From contig CAYOFK010000147.1 of NCBI GenBank assembly GCA_964403185.1, positions 1 to 7,296 on the forward strand: DNA of 7,296 nt. The letters run 5' to 3'. Source of the stretch: CAYOFK01 sp964403185. GTDB lineage: Bacteria > Bacteroidota > Bacteroidia > Bacteroidales > VadinHA17. The notes beneath the pieces were generated by a model that did not search any database, had not been told where the DNA came from, and was given only the letters and a program-made list of their open reading frames with translations. Shown piece by piece: positions 7,251 through 7,296 of the stretch; position 1 is the stretch's first letter, and every line of letters begins with the position of its first letter. Made by a program: the position numbers and the translations under genes.

Positions 7251-7296
7251 AGATCCTGAACCCCTGCCCTGCTGTGCAGGCCAGGTTTCAGGATGA
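7251..7296. repeat. Interspersed intergenic repeat, copy 2, hairpin-forming
   Basis: It shares AGATCCTGAACCCC with 3708-3721. Here the unit is a nested hairpin: ATCCTGAA (7253-7260) pairs with TTCAGGAT (7287-7294), and inside it CCTGC (7263-7267) pairs with GCAGG (7276-7280) around an 8-base loop. The window ends two bases after the outer stem, so flanking context is missing. Confidence 0.6.

Larger units (their letters stand above)
6838..7296. other. Intergenic region upstream of korA, no gene seen
   Basis: In this 459-bp stretch I find no convincing coding sequence on either strand. The part near korA (6838-7070) is very AT-rich and holds a candidate promoter and a perfect inverted repeat. 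The outer part (7081-7200) is more GC-rich, with a purine-rich run around 7166-7193. It ends in a hairpin-forming repeat cut by the window edge. Confidence 0.7.

Overview
The window looks like a piece of a draft genome from an anaerobic or facultatively anaerobic member of the Bacteroidota (Bacteroidetes), probably assembled from a metagenome or a single amplified cell. Four things point that way. The korA/korB pair is of the Bacteroidota two-subunit type. The large multidomain PEP/pyruvate-binding protein is of a kind I know mainly from this phylum. No gene start has a clear Shine-Dalgarno sequence, and one upstream region carries a TAnnTTTG-type -7 box. A run of 10 Ns and an inverted duplication show that this is a scaffold with an imperfect left end. 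All genes are on the minus strand.

Layout, left to right. Positions 1-316 are a short contig piece holding the 3' part of the large gene. Its two ends (1-70 and 247-316) are near-identical inverted copies, so the outermost 70 bases are probably an amplification or assembly artefact. After the N gap (317-326) the same gene continues to its start at 3482 without a frameshift. It encodes about 1,135 visible residues: a GAF-like domain, a degenerate receiver-like domain, a second receiver-like domain that keeps its key residues, and a PEP-synthase-type ATP-grasp (PPDK_N) domain. It has no phosphohistidine swivel domain and no PEP-binding barrel. No ORF line represents this gene; it was read directly from the minus strand.

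Positions 3483-3969 are non-coding and dense in palindromes: a GC-rich imperfect hairpin, one copy of an interspersed repeat, a 35-bp near-perfect palindrome, and a 72-bp element with transposon-like terminal inverted repeats. Then come korB (3970-4986) and korA (4993-6837), separated by 6 bases and transcribed as korAB. They encode a complete two-subunit 2-oxoacid:ferredoxin oxidoreductase, most likely for 2-oxoglutarate. Positions 6838-7296 are non-coding. They hold a candidate Bacteroidota promoter, a perfect 11-bp inverted repeat followed by a T tract in the presumed korA leader, and at the right edge a second, hairpin-forming copy of the interspersed repeat.

KorAB links central carbon metabolism to the ferredoxin pool. 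The large protein is built like a sensor or regulator coupled to an ATP-dependent phosphotransfer domain that resembles the ATP half of PEP synthase. A functional link between the two is only an inference from adjacency. The protein is the least understood item in the window and the best candidate for something new.
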